Source: Rhizocola hellebori
GTDB lineage: Bacteria; Actinomycetota; Actinomycetes; Mycobacteriales; Micromonosporaceae
Assembly (NCBI RefSeq): GCF_016862955.1
Contig: NZ_BONY01000022.1
Coordinates: 79,551 to 143,550 of the forward strand
Direction of reading: 5' to 3'
Length of the DNA: 64,000 nt
In this document: piece by piece, positions 61,410-64,000 of the stretch
How positions within the stretch are numbered: the stretch's first letter is position 1
Layout of the letters: each line of letters opens with the position of its first letter
Translations under genes and position numbers: made by a program
The notes under the pieces: model-generated
What the model was told of the DNA's origin: nothing
What the model saw: the letters and a program-made list of their open reading frames with translations, nothing else
The model's database searches: none

Positions 61410-63771
61410 AGAGCACCAGCAACCGCAGCTGGCACTGGTTGGGCGGCAGCAAATGTCGTGGCGTGCTTCGAGGCGCACCCTCTTCTGGCCACACTCATGC
61501 CTGACGTCCCAACCGGCGCCCATGACGGATGTGCCCAAGGTGTTAGGCCCGGCAGCCCACAAGGACGACCCGCCACAAACCTGCGGAGCTATGCACTCCC
61601 TCCACGGCTCTGCGGCTGTCTCGTTCAGGGCGAGGTTCCAGGCGAACCGGCCACACCAAATGCCAGAGCCGATACTCGTCGCCGCGCTGGGAGTCGCCAT
61701 AGGTGGGGGTGCCAACGTGTCCCGAGCATCGCGTTGCCCGCCCTACCACCGGGCCTCGCTATCACGAAGTCGCAATTCCAACGACCTTGCCGGCCGGCCC
61801 CGGGACGTGGAGACATCCGACACCCGCGGCGGAGGATCTCAACAGCCATACCGTGAGTCGGTCTTATGGAAGTGAAGGTGGGCCGCACAGGATGAGTCTG
61901 GCCGGGGCGCCAGCTTCGCTTTAGGACTGCAGGGTCTGCTGCCTCACATTGCGAGGGTCTGCTTGCCACAGGTCGAGAACGATTCCGATGCGTCTGCGGA
62001 ATCTCAACATCCCAGCCGGATGCCCGCTGTTCACACCTTCTCGTTTCCAGCGCTACATACTTGGTTCGCCTCGTCCGATAGAGCAGCGGCTCGTCAGCCC
62101 CAGTGTTGCCTAGACCGGCGTAGAACTGATGCGAGTGGTCGCCTGTCTTGTCGAGAGGCCGTGTCGTAATGAGCAGCTATGGAGGCGTGCGCCTTTGGCC
62201 GCGATGCGGCGGCTTAGCCGAGCGCCCTTCAGCATTTGCGTGATAGGCGATTCGTGCGTTGACAGGGGCCACCCTGCCGAGCGAGACGAGTGGTGTCTCG
62301 TGCCGATGCCGATGAAGAGCCCGGAGTCCAAGGCCCAACACCCGTCTCATGGCGATAGCACATCGAGGCTGGCGCCACCGGGCAGCTTCAACAGAATCGA
62401 CTCCCCCAACAGTCGCCCGGGGGGTGGCCCGTGGTTGAGGCTGAGTGGTATCGCAACTCTGGAGCCGCATATCTCTAACCCGCGCCACGCGAATCCCGCC
62501 ATAGGTTCGGGACTTGGGTGCGACTGCCATGTTGTTGGATGGCCCGGGGTTGAACTCGGCAAGGATCGAGCCTGGCCCAAGGCGCATAGAGCGTTCGTTG
62601 GCTGACGTGCCGATGGCACTCAAAATGCATGTCGCTGTTCGGCTAAACGAGGCGTGCTTCTCGCTGGCCCCACAGTGCGGGCTGTGTCTCGGGCCGGGCT
62701 TGGATGTGCCACCAGCGTTGCGCGGCACCCGGACGGAGATGAAGAGCCCATTGCCCGGCGAAGCAGCCGACGGACAGCGAGTCAGCCGGTGTTGCCGCGG
62801 CTGGCGGAGCAGCTTCTGACGAGGCGTGCCCAATGGGCAGACAGCAGAACTGCGGTCGCACCGATAGGGCCGGTAGTCCCTCTTTAAGCCAGAACGGAAG
62901 AAGCAGTCAGGTCCGGAGGTTGAGTGCCAGGCTTCCCCTCGGCGAGGGGGGTGCCCAGCGCGAGCGTCGAGGGGTGCCTAGCAGATTGTCGAGGCGGAGC
63001 GAGGCCCTTGCGAGGAGCAAATGGTCAGAGCATTGGTACTGGAGCGTTCCAGGATTGTCGCCTGGGTTCATGTCGCGTCTGATCGAGTGGCGGCAAGCCA
63101 TCTCAGCCGATACCAAACCCGAGCTTCTACCGGAACGAGCGATGCCGCCGGCTGTTGGAGATCTGACTGTAAGTCGCCCTGGTGTTCGGGCCTTCGCGGG
63201 TCGGCTTTGCTGGTGTTCGGGGCGGCAGTCGCGGCGGATGAGGTCGCGACGGTCTTTTCCGTCGCAGAGCCGGCGGGCCTGTCCTGCACGATGGCAGTTC
63301 AAGCTGTGACTGGTCGAGTCGCACGAGTGTTCGTGTCTGCCACTTATGCCGGGTGGCTCTGGAACGGTCAGCCGAAGTCGAGGCTTGGGCCGCAGCCTTG
63401 GCGCAGTCACCGCTTGTCTCGACGCTGTGTCTCTACGTCTCCCCCATAGTCGACGCATGCACACGTTGTGCGCGCCAACCTCTCCAATGCATTGCGGCCG
63501 CATTTGGGAACACGTGATACCGGTGTCGAAAAAGAAGCCCCGCGATGATTGGCGCCTCGGCAGCTCGACCGAGAGGCCGGGAACAATTCGCCGACTCAAA
63601 GCAAAACAATGACGTCGTTGCGACGCCCGCCGAACCGAAGGTCTGGGTCAGGCCGCAGCAGGCCACGATGAGCAGTGGAAAGCGGGGTCTCAAGAGAGGT
63701 CGGTAGTTCCCGGCCGCCTTAGATTGAGGACGGCCGGCTAGCGGGGCGGCGGCTGGCGCGCTGGCCGATGC

Positions 63772-64000
63772 CTACAGCCGGTTAGCGGTTTCACGTGAAA
63801 CGCGTGCTGACCGATAGCAGTTCCGCGGACGTGGTGTCGACGCCGTTCCCGGCGTGAGCGTCGACCGCCCAAGGGCCGAGGGCCAGGCATGCCAGCCGAC
63901 GAGACACGCGGTGAAGGCGAGCGCGGTGAAGGCGAGCGCGGTGAAGGCGAGCGCGGTGAAGGCGAGCGCGGTGAAGGCGAGCGCGGTGAAGGCGAGCGCG
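63772..64000 (-). CDS. Possible C-terminal part of a gene entering from the right edge
   Basis: A minus-strand frame stays open from the window edge to TAG at 63772, with strong G/C preference at third positions until its last 20 codons. It reads repeated ALAFT, then ACLVGWHAWPSALGRSTLTP, and ends ARVSRETANRL, the VSRET again coming from a parS. The competing plus-strand frame from ATG 63889 would read MPADETRGEGERGEGER. Neither is recognisable; the minus frame looks slightly better. Confidence 0.3.
   Translation of the reverse strand, partial: ALAFTALAFTALAFTALAFTALAFTALAFTACLVGWHAWPSALGRSTLTPGTASTPRPRNCYRSARVSRETANRL
63787..63802. other. parS site
   Basis: GGTTTCACGTGAAACG, core 14 bases perfect. 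Confidence 0.88.
63908..64000. repeat. 15-bp tandem repeat running off the window
   Basis: Six identical copies of GCGGTGAAGGCGAGC (63908-63997) and the start of a seventh at the edge. The unit is a multiple of three, so it stays open as GEGER on one strand or ALAFT on the other. Copy identity suggests recent expansion. Confidence 0.95.

Larger units (their letters stand above)
56690..63771. other. About 7 kb parS-rich region without convincing genes
   Basis: From parB to near the window end I find no frame with a recognisable domain, ribosome site and actinobacterial third-position bias. The open frames that exist overlap each other on both strands and are Arg/Pro/Ser-rich. The region carries ten near-perfect parS sites (eleven counting 56664; one more lies at 63787), one degenerate parS, a 79-bp tandem repeat containing parS, a 12-bp GC repeat, and two strong hairpins. 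GC content looks lower than the coding flanks. Degraded genes cannot be excluded. Confidence 0.75.

Noticed and set aside
56640..63771. Prophage, transposon or rRNA in the parS island
   Set aside because: No integrase, transposase, terminal inverted repeats, target duplications or rRNA/tRNA signatures were found by eye.
63908..64000. CRISPR array
   Set aside because: The 15-bp copies are contiguous with no spacers.

Overview
This window is the replication-origin region of a high-GC actinomycete chromosome. Three things point there: the gene order rpmH-rnpA-yidD-yidC-jag-rsmG-parA-parB on one side and dnaN-gnd-recF-DUF721 ... gyrA-DUF3566-tRNA-Ile-DLW39-tRNA-Ala on the other; the pbpA-rodA-pstP-fhaB-fhaA cluster beside a tRNA-Leu(CAG); and frequent GTG/TTG starts with very GC-rich third codon positions. 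A chaplin, an Scr1-type XRE/DUF397 pair and an Hsp90/TPR pair suggest a mycelial, sporulating actinomycete. Streptosporangiales or a neighbouring order is my guess; no rRNA gene is present to settle it.

Left to right. 1-4.7 kb: cell-wall/FHA/phosphatase cluster on the minus strand, ending at tRNA-Leu. 4.8-17 kb: mixed accessory genes (membrane proteins, a nucleotide-sugar epimerase with a WecG/TagA transferase, an Scr1-DUF397 pair, two PASTA proteins with a duplicated translation-start leader between them, a CapA-like enzyme, a glutamate-cysteine ligase). 17-28.5 kb: a STAND regulator and a leucine/isovalerate catabolic cluster (acyl-CoA dehydrogenase, carboxyltransferase, HMG-CoA lyase, biotin carboxylase, TetR) carrying a three-domain chaplin and a large secreted beta-sandwich-type protein. 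28.5-37.6 kb: TPR/Hsp90 pair, ECF sigma factor, SGNH hydrolase, DsbA-like protein, XRE regulator. 37.7-41.3 kb: tRNAs, the small DLW-39 gene, DUF3566 and gyrA. 41.8-50.4 kb: dnaN side, oriC and dnaA. 51-56.6 kb: rpmH through parB. 56.6-63.8 kb: about 7 kb with no convincing gene but eleven near-perfect parS sites.

Features that depart from the usual actinobacterial layout: (i) gyrB is absent from its slot between recF/DUF721 and gyrA, where two unrelated genes sit instead; (ii) a sigma factor/membrane-partner pair separates dnaA from oriC; (iii) the gyrA upstream region carries four perfect TTATCCACA DnaA boxes, while oriC itself uses mostly TTGTCCACA and degenerate boxes; (iv) the parS-rich non-coding island downstream of parB includes parS inside a diverged ~79-bp tandem repeat and a parS that forms the stem of the parAB terminator. 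I consider the parS island, together with the rearranged origin, the best candidate for a previously undescribed arrangement.

All functional calls are from reading the sequence. No database search or gene-calling statistics were run.
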